Assembly: GCF_004344915.1 (NCBI RefSeq)
Contig: NZ_SKFG01000004.1
Coordinates: 62,001 to 126,000, forward strand
Direction of reading: 5' to 3'
DNA from: Paenibacillus albiflavus
GTDB taxonomy: Bacteria; Bacillota; Bacilli; Paenibacillales; NBRC-103111
DNA length: 64,000 bases
The position numbers and the translations under genes are program-made. Below are positions 52,561 to 62,390 of the stretch, piece after piece. Under the pieces are notes generated by a model that did no database searches, was not told the origin of the DNA, and worked only from the letters and a program-made list of their open reading frames with translations. How positions within the stretch are numbered: the stretch's first letter is position 1; every line of letters begins with the position of its first letter.

Positions 52561-52588
52561 TTGACACTGGCGAGTTCAGGGGTATATA
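52561..52588 (+). promoter_or_regulatory. Promoter of the acyl-CoA dehydrogenase gene
   Basis: TTGACA (52561-52566), 16-base spacer, TATATA (52583-52588). Confidence 0.6.
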
Positions 52589-52737
52589 GTGATTTAAAAC
52601 AGACTATACACATCGGATTAATAATGTAAATTGAAAGCTAAAAGTAAGAAGGATATACGTAAACTCGAACGTATTTTTACATAGAAGCGTATATTTGGGG
52701 TAAGGTACTACAAGCAATGGAAAGGGGAATTCCCGAC

Positions 52738-53904
52738 ATGCAACATGTGAGTACGAAGCCAGATCGACTTGCCAAATGGCTGGACATAACAGGTGAATTA
52801 GCGGATAAATTTGCTCTGGGAGCGGAGGAAATAGATCGTGCAGGTCGGTTTCCACATGAGAATTTTCAATTACTCAAGGATGCAGGTTATTTGGCATTAA
52901 CGGTACCGCGCATCTATGGTGGAGAGGAAATATCACTATATGAGCTTGTTATTCTTCAGGAGAGACTTGCACAAGGGGATGCGGCGACAGCGCTTGCGAT
53001 TGGTTGGCATTTATCCGTTATGATGGATCTGGCCATTATGCGACCATGGGACGAAGCCATCTTTGCGGAAGTATGCCGTGGGGTTGTAGAAGACAAGAAG
53101 CTTCTAAACCGCGCAGCCTCTGAAGCAGCAACGGGCAGTCCGACCAGGGGAGGCAGACCACAGACGACAGCTTATAAAGTGAATGGAGGCTGGGAACTTT
53201 GTGGACGCAAAACATTCACGACATTAAGTAAAGCGCTTGATTATATTATTGTGTCTGCTGTAATTGACGGTACAGACGATGTGGTTTATTTCCTTGTGCC
53301 TGGCAGTGCGACGGGTATTTCTTTTGACGAAACATGGGATACGCTCGGAATGAGAGGTACGGCAAGTCATGATATGATCCTGGATCATGTTTTTGTGCCG
53401 GAAGAGGCTAATTTACATGAGCCGGCGAGGAATGGAGGCAAGCAGAAGCATGCAGGATGGCTGCTTCATATTCCCGCATGCTACTTAGGGATTGCCACTG
53501 CCGCTCGGAACTATGCGCTGCAGTATGCATCAAGCTATAGCCCGAATAGCGGATCAGGACCAATCGCGAATCAGCCGAATACGAGAAGCCTAATTGGTCA
53601 AATGGAGCTTGAGTGGTTAACGGCGAGAAACTTGCTGCATGCCGTTGCTAAGCGGTTTGATGAGGATCGGGATGATCCAGCACTTGCAGGTGATCTCGCA
53701 GCGGTAAAGCATGTCGTCACGAACCACGCGATCTCAATCGTTGATCGTGCAATGCGAATAGCAGGAGGGCAAAGCTTATATCGCAAGCATCCGTTAGAGC
53801 GGTATTACCGTGATGTGCGTGCAGGTCTGCATAATCCGCCAATGGATGACATGACAATTGGGCTGCTAGCTAACCTAGCGCTTAAGCCATATTCGGCAGA
53901 ATAA
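52738..53904 (+). CDS. Acyl-CoA dehydrogenase family flavoenzyme
   Basis: 388 residues from ATG 52738 (AAAGGGGA about nine bases upstream). Acyl-CoA dehydrogenase fold: N-terminal helical part (RFPHENFQLLKDAGYLALTVPRIYGGEE), middle beta domain (GWELCGRKTFTTLSKALDYIIVSA, WDTLGMRGTASHDMILDHVFVPEE) and C-terminal helices (RAMRIAGGQSLYRKHPLERYYRDVRAGLHNPPMDD). It lacks an obvious partner operon. The substrate may be an acyl-CoA or another oxidised compound; relatives include desulfurisation-type enzymes. Confidence 0.88.
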   Translation: MQHVSTKPDRLAKWLDITGELADKFALGAEEIDRAGRFPHENFQLLKDAGYLALTVPRIYGGEEISLYELVILQERLAQGDAATALAIGWHLSVMMDLAIMRPWDEAIFAEVCRGVVEDKKLLNRAASEAATGSPTRGGRPQTTAYKVNGGWELCGRKTFTTLSKALDYIIVSAVIDGTDDVVYFLVPGSATGISFDETWDTLGMRGTASHDMILDHVFVPEEANLHEPARNGGKQKHAGWLLHIPACYLGIATAARNYALQYASSYSPNSGSGPIANQPNTRSLIGQMELEWLTARNLLHAVAKRFDEDRDDPALAGDLAAVKHVVTNHAISIVDRAMRIAGGQSLYRKHPLERYYRDVRAGLHNPPMDDMTIGLLANLALKPYSAE

Positions 53905-53908
53905 GAAA

Positions 53909-53944
53909 GAAGGGCGTCCCTGATGGAACGGCCCTTCATTTTGT
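53909..53944. terminator. Bidirectional terminator
   Basis: GAAGGGC (53909-53915) and GCCCTTC (53931-53937), then ATTTTG; lies between convergent genes. Confidence 0.8.
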
Positions 53945-53945
53945 G

Positions 53946-54941
53946 TTAAGAACGAAGAATTTGATCGATTGCCGTAAGTTCTTCTGTGCTGAAATCAAGA
54001 TTGTTAAGTGCAGCAACATTCTCCTCAATCTGGCTGACTCGGCTTGCCCCAATAAGTGCCGATGTTAAACGGCCACCGCGCAACGCCCATGCAAGTGACA
54101 TCTGAGCTAGGCTTTGACCACGTTCAGCAGCTATTGCATTTAATTGCTGCAGCTTGCCAATGAGCTCTGAGGTAATATCTTTTTCATTCAAGAATGGAAT
54201 TGTAGCTTTCATCGCACGTGAATCAGATGGAATATTAGTTAAGTATTTGCTTGTTAACAGTCCCTGTGCAAGTGGACAGAAGGCAATGCTTCCAACGCCG
54301 TTATCATCCAGCACATCTTGCAGCCCATTCTCGATCCAGCGTTCTAGCATCGAATATTTAGGTTGATGAATGAGCAGTGGAGTTCCAAGTTGATTTAGAA
54401 TTGCAATTGCAGCAGCTGTCTGTTCCGCATTGTAATTCGATAGACCGACATAGAGCGCTTTGCCTTGACGTACAATAAGATCAAGCGCAGCCATCGTTTC
54501 TTCGAGCGGAGTTTCTGGGTCGGGTCTATGGGAATAGAAAATATCGACATAATCAAGTCCCATACGCTTTAAGCTTTGATCTAGACTTGAAACAAGATAT
54601 TTCTTGGAGCCCCATTCTCCGTAAGGTCCATTCCACATCTTATATCCTGCTTTAGTTGAAATGATCATTTCATCTCGGTAGGGTGCGAAGTCCGTCTTTA
54701 GCATGGTGCCAAACATTTCTTCTGCCGATCCTGGCGGAGGACCGTAATTATTCGCCAAGTCAAAATGCGTAATGCCTAGATCAAATGCTTTGCGCAGCAT
54801 CGCTCTGCCATTCTCATATGTATCTGTACCGCCAAAGTTATTCCATAATCCAAGTGAAATCGCAGGAAGTTTAATGCCTGAGCGTCCTGTACGATTGTAC
54901 TTCATTTGGGTGTAGCGCTCTGAATTAGCTTGATAAACCAT
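53946..54941 (-). CDS. Aldo/keto reductase, YghZ (L-glyceraldehyde-3-phosphate reductase) type
   Basis: 331 residues. Start set at the ATG at 54941 because the N-terminus MVYQANSERYTQMKY aligns with E. coli YghZ (MVWLANPERYGQM). The catalytic tetrad of aldo/keto reductases is visible: Asp and Tyr in FDLANNYGPPPGSAE, Lys in STKAGYKMW, His in YSHRPDP. NADPH-dependent reduction of small aldehydes is expected. Confidence 0.9.
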   Translation of the reverse strand: MVYQANSERYTQMKYNRTGRSGIKLPAISLGLWNNFGGTDTYENGRAMLRKAFDLGITHFDLANNYGPPPGSAEEMFGTMLKTDFAPYRDEMIISTKAGYKMWNGPYGEWGSKKYLVSSLDQSLKRMGLDYVDIFYSHRPDPETPLEETMAALDLIVRQGKALYVGLSNYNAEQTAAAIAILNQLGTPLLIHQPKYSMLERWIENGLQDVLDDNGVGSIAFCPLAQGLLTSKYLTNIPSDSRAMKATIPFLNEKDITSELIGKLQQLNAIAAERGQSLAQMSLAWALRGGRLTSALIGASRVSQIEENVAALNNLDFSTEELTAIDQILRS

Positions 54942-55158
54942 TATTCCTATCAACCTCCTCATCTGAATTAACTCCATCATACCATATAATAAGCTTTATT
55001 TTCTAAATTCGTATTGTTCTAGCAGGATGTATTCTATTAAAAGAAGGCTCAATATTTACAAATTATATGTGTTTAATAAGATTTAAAGTTGATTCTAGTG
55101 ATTTTTTTATCTATAGTTAATAGTATCAAATATAAAACTTACTTATGGAGGTAGATGG

Positions 55159-56025
55159 ATGGCTCGACAACATAGGAAACTTAGCAGATTGGATTTTATC
55201 AAAAAGTTTGTGTTTATTACCATTGGTGCAATCATGATGGGTGTAGCGTTAGAGCTATTTTTAGTACCCAATACGTTTATTGATGGCGGTATCGCAGGTG
55301 TCTCGATTATTTTAGCCAAATTAACCTCATTGCCGCTCGGCGTCTTTCTCTTTATTCTTAATGCCCCATTTTTGCTCTTAGGACTTAAACAAATTGGCAA
55401 AACGTTTGCTATCTCTTCCCTTTATGGTATTGGCGTCATGTCAATCACGACGTATTTTCTACATCCCGTTCTTGCTTTTACAGGTGAAAAGCTCTTAGTT
55501 GTATTATTTGGCGGACTCATTCTTGGTATAGGTGTGGGGTTAGTTATTCGATTTGGCGGTTCTCTTGATGGAACGGAAATCGTGGCGATTCTTGTGTCAA
55601 ATAAGGTAAGAATGCCAGTTGGCCAAATCATTATGATTATTAACGTGTTTATTTTTATTGCAGCTGGTTTCGTATTTGGATGGGATTCGGCGATGTATTC
55701 GATCTTAGCCTATTATACAGCCTACAAAATGATTGATATTGTAGTGGAAGGTTTGGATGAATCGAAATCAGTTACAATCATTACACATGAATATGAAGAA
55801 GTTGCTGAAGCAATTATGGATCGTTTGGGTCGCAGCACAACGTTTATTTATGCGAAAGGCGGGTATAAGAAAGAAGATACCCAAATGATCTATTGTGTTG
55901 TAACTCGTCTCGAATTAGCCAAGCTTAGATCGATCGTGCAGGAAATTGATCCTAGAGCATTCATCGCGATCGAACATGTATCCGATGTGCTTGGCGGTAA
56001 TTTTCAGAAGAGCAATATCCATTAA
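55159..56025 (+). CDS. YitT-family membrane protein
   Basis: 288 residues. Five to six helices in the N-terminal two thirds (VFITIGAIMMGVALELFLVPNTFIDGGIAGVSIIL is the family signature), then a C-terminal DUF2179 domain (SKSVTIITHEYEEVAEAIMDRLGRSTTFIYAKGGY). The family is widespread in Firmicutes with no settled function. GGAGG lies seven bases before the ATG. Confidence 0.92.
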   Translation: MARQHRKLSRLDFIKKFVFITIGAIMMGVALELFLVPNTFIDGGIAGVSIILAKLTSLPLGVFLFILNAPFLLLGLKQIGKTFAISSLYGIGVMSITTYFLHPVLAFTGEKLLVVLFGGLILGIGVGLVIRFGGSLDGTEIVAILVSNKVRMPVGQIIMIINVFIFIAAGFVFGWDSAMYSILAYYTAYKMIDIVVEGLDESKSVTIITHEYEEVAEAIMDRLGRSTTFIYAKGGYKKEDTQMIYCVVTRLELAKLRSIVQEIDPRAFIAIEHVSDVLGGNFQKSNIH

Positions 56026-56032
56026 TAAAAAA

Positions 56033-56062
56033 GCGACAGAACCACACGGGTTCTATCGCCAT
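56033..56062. terminator. Bidirectional terminator
   Basis: GCGACAGAACC (56033-56043) pairs with GGGTTCTATCGC (56048-56059) between the convergent YitT and EamA genes. Confidence 0.8.
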
Positions 56063-56913
56063 AATGCTATCGTAATAATACCGCATGTAATGACGGCCGA
56101 AAATGCAATTCTTCTAGCACCATGAGACTCCTTAAGGATCAGCACCCCAAGAAGGGTTCCGAACACGGTTCCTACCTCGCGTATAGGCGCGATGGATGCA
56201 AGGGGTGCAAGGCTCATGGCGAATAGGAATAAGATGTATGAGCCTGGGGAGAAGAAGGAGCCCACCAGAATCGTGCGCCAGTTGCGCTGCCATTCTTGTT
56301 TAAGCTTCTTTGAACGTAATACATAGCGCGTTGATATTACAATATAACTTATATTGGATATCTCGATAATGGCAAACGGTGAGAAATGTCCAACTAGGTG
56401 CTTGTCCACTAACGTATATCCTGTTATGCAGCAGCCGACGAGTACAGCGAACAAGATGGCGAGCTTTTTACGAGAATTGGTTGATTGATTCTTCGTTCCT
56501 CGGTGGATATCACTGATGAAGAATAAACCGACAATGATAAGTGTAAGCCCGAACCAACCCATAAGAGATAGACTTTCTTGGTAAACGAATGTACTCGCAA
56601 TGGGAACAAGCAAGGCGCCGATACCACGCATGAGTGGATATACCTGAGACATTTCTCCATATGAATATGTTTTAGATAGGAACACCAGATAGCCTGCTTG
56701 AAAGCAGAAAGATAAAGCAAGAAAGCCTAACAAGGTAGCTGTAAGCCCGATCTGGGTCAATTCATAAATGAAGCTTGGAAAGAGAATGATTCCAGCGACA
56801 ATATGAATGGACCAGAGGAATACAGTCTTGTTTAGGCTTTTTTTAGTCATGAGGTTCCATACAGCATGCATAGAACCTGATAATAAAACGAGTATAAGGG
56901 CTGCAATAAACAT
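56053..56913 (-). CDS. EamA/DMT-family transporter
   Basis: 286 residues from the ATG at 56913. Ten predicted helices in two repeats of five, typical of drug/metabolite transporters; the second repeat contains APIREVGTVFGTLLGVLILKES, the EamA-type motif. The substrate is unknown. Confidence 0.88.
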   Translation of the reverse strand: MFIAALILVLLSGSMHAVWNLMTKKSLNKTVFLWSIHIVAGIILFPSFIYELTQIGLTATLLGFLALSFCFQAGYLVFLSKTYSYGEMSQVYPLMRGIGALLVPIASTFVYQESLSLMGWFGLTLIIVGLFFISDIHRGTKNQSTNSRKKLAILFAVLVGCCITGYTLVDKHLVGHFSPFAIIEISNISYIVISTRYVLRSKKLKQEWQRNWRTILVGSFFSPGSYILFLFAMSLAPLASIAPIREVGTVFGTLLGVLILKESHGARRIAFSAVITCGIITIALWR

Positions 56914-56998
56914 GGTATCATCTCTTCTCGAGCAGTTGATCAATGATACACATGTTAATTCATACATTAGGATTTCGTCAATGACTTGCTAGCATCAT

Positions 56999-58174
56999 CT
57001 AATCAACCCGCAAAGCATCGATTGGCTTGAGCTTCGCTGCTTTGTTGGCAGGGAAAATACCGAAGCATACGCCGATGAATAGCGAGAAGGAGAAGGCAAG
57101 TATAACGATGCCCCATGAGACTGAGGCTGTAAAGCCAAGTATGCCGGATAGGAGGAAGGTAGCCCCGATTCCAATTCCAATCCCGATGATCCCGCCTGAT
57201 GCGCTGAGTAGAACGGATTCTATCAGGAACTGCAATAGAATATCTCTTTTGCGCGCACCGACGGCTTTGCGAATGCCGATCTCACGCGTTCTTTCCGTGA
57301 CAGATACGAGCATGATATTCATAATTCCGATGCCGCCGACTAACAGGGAAATACCTGCAATTCCACCAAGAGCAGCGGAGATCATGGTCATGATGGAGGC
57401 GCTGGAATCAAGCGCATCTTGTTGATTAAAAATCGTAAATCCATCACTATTATCTGTCGCAAATCTCTTTTTTAAATCACGTGATAATTGATCGCTTACA
57501 CTAGACACATTCTCCCGATCATTCACTTGAACCGTGAAGGTTTTGACACCTGGGTTCGTTAATAGCCGTTCGGCTGTCGTGATCGGAATCAGAATTTTGT
57601 CGTCATTCGAGCCTGCGAGGCTGCTACCTTTGGTTTCCAATAATCCAACGACTTTGTACTGAACGCCATTAATAATGATATTCTCTCCAACAGGGCTAAT
57701 CAGACCGAATAGTTCCTTAGCTGTACTCGAGCCTATCAGGGCAACCTTCTGCAGCCGATCGACATCGGCTTGAACGATGAACCTGCCTTCTTGAACATGG
57801 AAGTTCTGAACCACCTCATAGTCAGGGACGATACCTTCCAGGTTTACTTCTTTATTCTTTGTCCCATTCTTAGCTTTAACTGATCCTCTGATAACAGGGG
57901 ATACGGCAGTGATGTTAGGCATTTGTTGATACGCCATCGTCTCATCTAGCGTTAATGAGGCTCGAACACCTCTTCCTGTGATGTTTACAACAAGAGAATT
58001 CGTTCCCAGCTTGTTGATTTCATTATTGATGTTACTGCCGAGCCCTTGCCCTAGAGATACCAATGTAATAACCGAGAATACACCGATGATAATACCTAGA
58101 ATCGTTAAAAAAGATCGGAGCTTGTTGCTGACAATGCTTTTCCATGCCATTTTGATGGCTTGCGTGAAAATCAT
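56999..58174 (-). CDS. MacB/YknZ-type ABC permease
   Basis: 391 residues from the ATG at 58174 (AGGAGG ten bases upstream). An N-terminal helix (LRSFLTILGIIIGVFSVITLVSLGQG), a large extracytoplasmic MacB_PCD domain, then three helices with the FtsX signature GGIGIMNIMLVSVTERTREIGIRKAVGA. It forms a tripartite exporter with the ATPase (four-base overlap) and adaptor upstream. In B. subtilis the similar YknXYZ protects against the toxic peptide SDP; the substrate here is unknown. Confidence 0.92.
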   Translation of the reverse strand: MIFTQAIKMAWKSIVSNKLRSFLTILGIIIGVFSVITLVSLGQGLGSNINNEINKLGTNSLVVNITGRGVRASLTLDETMAYQQMPNITAVSPVIRGSVKAKNGTKNKEVNLEGIVPDYEVVQNFHVQEGRFIVQADVDRLQKVALIGSSTAKELFGLISPVGENIIINGVQYKVVGLLETKGSSLAGSNDDKILIPITTAERLLTNPGVKTFTVQVNDRENVSSVSDQLSRDLKKRFATDNSDGFTIFNQQDALDSSASIMTMISAALGGIAGISLLVGGIGIMNIMLVSVTERTREIGIRKAVGARKRDILLQFLIESVLLSASGGIIGIGIGIGATFLLSGILGFTASVSWGIVILAFSFSLFIGVCFGIFPANKAAKLKPIDALRVD

Positions 58175-58872
58175 GAGTGAACGACCTCCTGATCTTCCGT
58201 TATTTCGCCATCCTGAATTCGAATGCAACGCCTAGCCTGATTCGCAATCGCAGGATCATGTGTGATAATGATGATCGTATGTCCCTTTTCATTAAGTTCA
58301 TGCAGCATTTGAAGAATTTCTTTACCCGTCTGGGTATCTAGCGCCCCAGTCGGTTCATCTGCGAGTAGAATAGGGGGATTGCCCGCTAATGCACGCGCAA
58401 TCGCCACACGCTGCTGTTGTCCGCCTGACAATTGATTTGGCTTATGGTGCAGCCGTTCACCAAGCCCGACATTGATGAGAGCTTCTGTAGCTAAAGCCCG
58501 TCTGCTCTTCATGGAAATATTCCGATAAATAAGCGGAAGTTCTACATTCTCTAGCGCTGACAGCTTGTTTAATAGATTGAAGCTTTGAAAAATAAATCCG
58601 ATTTTCTGATTTCGAATATAAGCCTGCTGATTATCGGTCATTTGGCTGATTTCTTGACCATCGAGTAAATAGCTACCACTGCTTGGGATATCCAAGCAGC
58701 CGAGCATATTCATTAAAGTTGATTTACCAGATCCAGACGGACCGATAATCGCGACGAATTCCCCTTGATGGATCGTAAAGGAAATATCCTTGAGGACAGG
58801 AACGGCTTCTCCTGCCATTCGATAAGTTTTGATCAGGTTGTTGATTTCAATAAGAGGTTTGTCTGAATTCAT
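58171..58872 (-). CDS. MacB/YknY-type ABC ATPase
   Basis: 233 residues. Walker [10 protein letters not shown], signature [15 protein letters not shown], Walker [13 protein letters not shown] and switch ITHDP. LolD/MacB class. Two bases separate it from the adaptor gene, and it overlaps the permease start. Confidence 0.95.
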   Translation of the reverse strand: MNSDKPLIEINNLIKTYRMAGEAVPVLKDISFTIHQGEFVAIIGPSGSGKSTLMNMLGCLDIPSSGSYLLDGQEISQMTDNQQAYIRNQKIGFIFQSFNLLNKLSALENVELPLIYRNISMKSRRALATEALINVGLGERLHHKPNQLSGGQQQRVAIARALAGNPPILLADEPTGALDTQTGKEILQMLHELNEKGHTIIIITHDPAIANQARRCIRIQDGEITEDQEVVHS

Positions 58873-58874
58873 GA

Positions 58875-60143
58875 CTACCTCCTATTTCCCGCATTGCCAT
58901 TCTGAGTGCCGCCACCGCCCGGGGAAAAACCGCCACCGCCGCTGACACCTTGCCTAGTGTCCATTTGGATACCGTTCACAGGCATTTGTCCGTTCTGTCT
59001 TCTCGTATTCGCATTGCCTGTTGTAGCAGCTGCGTTTGGAATAATGACATTCTCACCAGCCTTTAAGCCACTGACGATTTCAGCGTAAGTTTCATTCTGA
59101 ATGCCGATGGTCACTTCACGCATCGTACCAGGAGTTTGAATGGCAGGAGTTTGAGTGCCAGTAGTTTGACGCGCTGCGGATGTGCTAGCTGGTTCTTGCT
59201 TCGATGTACCATCATCGACTAGCACGAAGCTTTTACCTTGTCTTTGCTGCACCGCTTCAATCGGCACAACGACGACATTGGTCTTATTTTCAACTATAAT
59301 TTCCGCACGTGCAGACATGCCTGCTTTAATCTCGCCCGGATCGTTTATTTGAAGCGTTACGGAATAGAGGGATACACCATTCTTCGATTCGCCTTCCTTG
59401 GCGATATCAATGACCTCTCCTTGGAATTTTTCTTTAGGTAACGCATCGACTGTAACTTCAGTAGTTTGTCCGGTTTTGACTTTCAAAATATCCATTTCAT
59501 CGACTTGAATGTCCAGTTGCAGTTTGTTGTAGTTGACGATTTCACAAATTACAGCGCTTCCATTTATCTGATCGCCTACTTTGTTGTTAACGACAGTTAT
59601 TTCGCCATCAATTGGAGAGACAATAGGGTCTGGAGCTTGCTGGTCTTTTTTATATGACGAGATTTTGCTGTTGGATAAATCAATATCGAGTTGAAGCTTG
59701 CGAATATTGTTCTTGAGATCATCGATTTTGTTCATGTCTTCATTCGATTTAAGCTTGTCTTTGGCATCGTCTAGGTCAATTACTTTCTTTTGTAAGGATA
59801 ATTCCTCTTGATAGATTTGATCTTTGACATCTTTGCCCTCGAAAGTAACAAGTGGTTGCCCCTTCTTTACAATCGAACCCTTCTGTACAAGCAGCTCCGC
59901 AATTTTTCCTCCATCGCCGCCTTTGACGCTTTCATGTTCTGCTGCTGCTGTAGCACCTGAACCAGAAATCGTAATCTTTATATCGCTTTGCTTCGATTGG
60001 ACCGTACTTGTAGTCATCATAACCGTTTGTTTAGCTGTGGATTTTATGTAGATATACCCACCTACACCGACCAGTACGATGATGCTGCACGCAAGAATGA
60101 TCCACTTGGTCTTCTTAGGTTTAAATTCATTCATCTCCTGCAT
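58875..60143 (-). CDS. Membrane fusion (adaptor) protein, MacA/YknX type
   Basis: 422 residues. One N-terminal membrane helix (WIILACSIIVLVGVGGYIYI), then biotinyl-lipoyl-like half domains (GGKIAELLVQKGSIVKKGQPLVTFEG; SPIDGEITVVNNKVGDQI) around a coiled-coil hairpin, a beta-barrel domain and a Gly/Asn-rich tail (GGGGFSPGGGG). First gene of the efflux operon. The start is either the ATG at 60143 or one at 60134. Confidence 0.9.
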   Translation of the reverse strand: MQEMNEFKPKKTKWIILACSIIVLVGVGGYIYIKSTAKQTVMMTTSTVQSKQSDIKITISGSGATAAAEHESVKGGDGGKIAELLVQKGSIVKKGQPLVTFEGKDVKDQIYQEELSLQKKVIDLDDAKDKLKSNEDMNKIDDLKNNIRKLQLDIDLSNSKISSYKKDQQAPDPIVSPIDGEITVVNNKVGDQINGSAVICEIVNYNKLQLDIQVDEMDILKVKTGQTTEVTVDALPKEKFQGEVIDIAKEGESKNGVSLYSVTLQINDPGEIKAGMSARAEIIVENKTNVVVVPIEAVQQRQGKSFVLVDDGTSKQEPASTSAARQTTGTQTPAIQTPGTMREVTIGIQNETYAEIVSGLKAGENVIIPNAAATTGNANTRRQNGQMPVNGIQMDTRQGVSGGGGFSPGGGGTQNGNAGNRR

Positions 60144-60192
60144 TTTCTCCTTTCTACTGTATAAAAGATGACATTAACCTAACTATACGAGA

Positions 60193-60206
60193 TTGGTTCC
60201 AACCAA
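60193..60206. promoter_or_regulatory. Small inverted repeat upstream of the efflux operon
   Basis: TTGGTTCCAACCAA has 6-base inverted arms around CC, about 50 bases upstream of the adaptor gene. It could be a repressor site; no regulator gene is adjacent. Confidence 0.3.
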
Positions 60207-60358
60207 AAATTAAAATTGCATTAAAGCGTAATAAATGTTTGTTAAATTTACGAAGGACGGTGAAAACGTTTCTTCTTGTTTCACTAAGAATGTATATTTC
60301 ATCCATCACGTCATCACACTAAACGGGAATAATCAGTCGGCATAGGGAGATGAATGGC

Positions 60359-61942
60359 ATGGTTTTTGGTATATCTGTAATAATTATTTTACTATTCGTT
60401 ACATGGGGGCTAGTGGCGCCTCAGAATTTTGAGACAGCAGCTAATCAGGCTTTGTCCGTGATCACAGTGAAGTTTGGGTGGTTTTATTTAATTACAACAC
60501 TGATCGTTCTAACCTTTTGTGTGTATCTAGCATTCAGCAAATATGCCCATATAACGCTTGGCTCGGATGATGATGATCCCGAATATTCCAATCTATCGTG
60601 GTTTGCTATGTTGTTTAGTGCCGGGATGGGAATTGGCCTCGTATTCTGGGGCGTGTCTGAGCCGATCAGCCATTACATAAATCCACCGAGTGGAGCTGGT
60701 TACACGCCAGAGGCAGCGCGGGAAGCGATGCGCTATTCTTTCTTTCACTGGGGACTTCACCCATGGGCGATCTATACATTAATATCGCTTGGAATCGCAT
60801 ATTTTACTTTTCGCAAAGGGTATAAAGGGTTGATTAGTTGGACGTTCTATCCGCTTATTGGGGAGCGGGTAAATGGTTGGATTGGCAAAACAATCGATGT
60901 TCTAGCGATTATCGCAACTGTATTTGGTGTGGCAACTTCTCTAGGTCTAGGCGTGATGCAGATTGAGGGGGGACTTGGGCATGTATTCGGGATTCCGCAG
61001 AATACCGGGATTCAGATGATTATTATTGCATTCTTGACGGTTGCCTTTCTGATTTCGGCGATTACTGGGCTCGATAAAGGGATTCAACTCCTGAGTAATA
61101 TTAATCTTCTTATTGCGGTAGGACTCATGCTTTTTATTCTGTTTTTAGGACCTACTTCTTTTATTTTTGATAATTTTACGAACACCTTAGGTGGTTATTT
61201 GCAGAATATTATCCAAACGAGCCTTCATCTAACACCTTTCACCGAAAATTCATGGACAGCCAAATGGACCTTGTTTTATTGGGCTTGGTGGATTGCTTGG
61301 TCTCCCTTTGTTGGCTCGTTTATTGCCAGAGTTTCGAGGGGCAGAACGATCAAGGAGTTTATACTAGGTGCAATGCTTGTGCCAAGCGGATTTGGGTTTA
61401 TTTGGTTTTCCATATTCGGTTCAACCGCACTCAGGTTCGAAATGTTCGATCACTATCCGATTGCCGAAATTGTTCAAAAAGATTTGACGGCAGCCTTATT
61501 CGTTACACTTGAGCAACTGCCTGCGGGAACCATTCTGTCTGTAGTTGCGATATTGCTGATTATGATTTTCTTTATTACTTCTGCAGACTCCGCAACCTTC
61601 GTTCTTGGCATCATGTCTTCCAAAGGCGATCAGAATCCTCGCATTCTAATTCGTCTCGTATGGGGTATTTTTCAAGCGCTGATTGCGGTTGTATTGCTTT
61701 TAAGCGGAGGGCTTGAAGCTTTGCAGACCGCGTCGATTGTGTCTGCACTGCCGCTAGCTGTGATCCTGTTATTTATGGTTCTGTCGCTAATGAAAGCATT
61801 TAAAGAAGAAGAACGTGAATATCGACGGAAGGAGAAGAAGAAACGCAAGAAATTAGAGGGTCTGTTATATGACCTGCAGGAGGAAATGAGTACCGTTACG
61901 GATGCCATCAATCAAGGTGTGCTTAAGGATGAAGCGCCATAA
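60359..61942 (+). CDS. BCCT-family osmolyte transporter (OpuD/BetP type)
   Basis: 527 residues from ATG 60359 (AGGGAG nine bases upstream). Twelve helices; FSAGMGIGLVFWGVSEPISHY holds the glycine-rich stretch and Trp box of sodium-coupled betaine/choline/carnitine transporters, and FYWAWWIAWSPFVGSFIARVSRGRTI is the conserved helix 8 region. A charged C-terminal tail (~55 residues, Glu/Lys/Arg-rich) is the usual osmosensing-type extension. Glycine betaine is the likely substrate. Confidence 0.94.
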   Translation: MVFGISVIIILLFVTWGLVAPQNFETAANQALSVITVKFGWFYLITTLIVLTFCVYLAFSKYAHITLGSDDDDPEYSNLSWFAMLFSAGMGIGLVFWGVSEPISHYINPPSGAGYTPEAAREAMRYSFFHWGLHPWAIYTLISLGIAYFTFRKGYKGLISWTFYPLIGERVNGWIGKTIDVLAIIATVFGVATSLGLGVMQIEGGLGHVFGIPQNTGIQMIIIAFLTVAFLISAITGLDKGIQLLSNINLLIAVGLMLFILFLGPTSFIFDNFTNTLGGYLQNIIQTSLHLTPFTENSWTAKWTLFYWAWWIAWSPFVGSFIARVSRGRTIKEFILGAMLVPSGFGFIWFSIFGSTALRFEMFDHYPIAEIVQKDLTAALFVTLEQLPAGTILSVVAILLIMIFFITSADSATFVLGIMSSKGDQNPRILIRLVWGIFQALIAVVLLLSGGLEALQTASIVSALPLAVILLFMVLSLMKAFKEEEREYRRKEKKKRKKLEGLLYDLQEEMSTVTDAINQGVLKDEAP

Positions 61943-62047
61943 GCATTGAAAGGCATGCTTGTATGTGATGTAACGCAATGAATTATCTCTTGTGAACTGG
62001 TATAATGTAAGATCAACTAAACTCAGAAAGGATGTGAGACATTCGTC

Positions 62048-62353
62048 ATGGAATGTATTGTACATTTTGAAATTAATCGTAACGGTCAAACGAAGCAGCT
62101 TCGGGGATTAGTTGATTTTACTAAAGGTACTGCGCCTACAACAGAACAGTTTATCGGAATGTTTAATGGTATGGGTTATTCGGTAGTTCCTGATCCAAGT
62201 GGAACCAGAACGTTTAAGTCTGCATCTGGAGAAAGTTTAAAGATTCAGATCAAGAAGCTGGATATTGAAGGTCGGGATGACAGAGAAGTACCTGATAGAG
62301 AAAGAGATGCGCTGATTCGGAATTTCTTGCCAACCAATAACAGACCTTTGTGA
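62048..62353 (+). CDS. Small hypothetical protein
   Basis: 101 residues, soluble, charged, no membrane segment or cysteine motif beyond one N-terminal Cys. Starts MECIVHFEINRNGQTKQLRGLV. A weak AGAAAGGATGTGA lies upstream of the ATG. I do not recognise a family. Confidence 0.6.
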   Translation: MECIVHFEINRNGQTKQLRGLVDFTKGTAPTTEQFIGMFNGMGYSVVPDPSGTRTFKSASGESLKIQIKKLDIEGRDDREVPDRERDALIRNFLPTNNRPL

Positions 62354-62390
62354 TCATTTGTTCCCCAAGACCTAAAGTCATAAAATTAAA

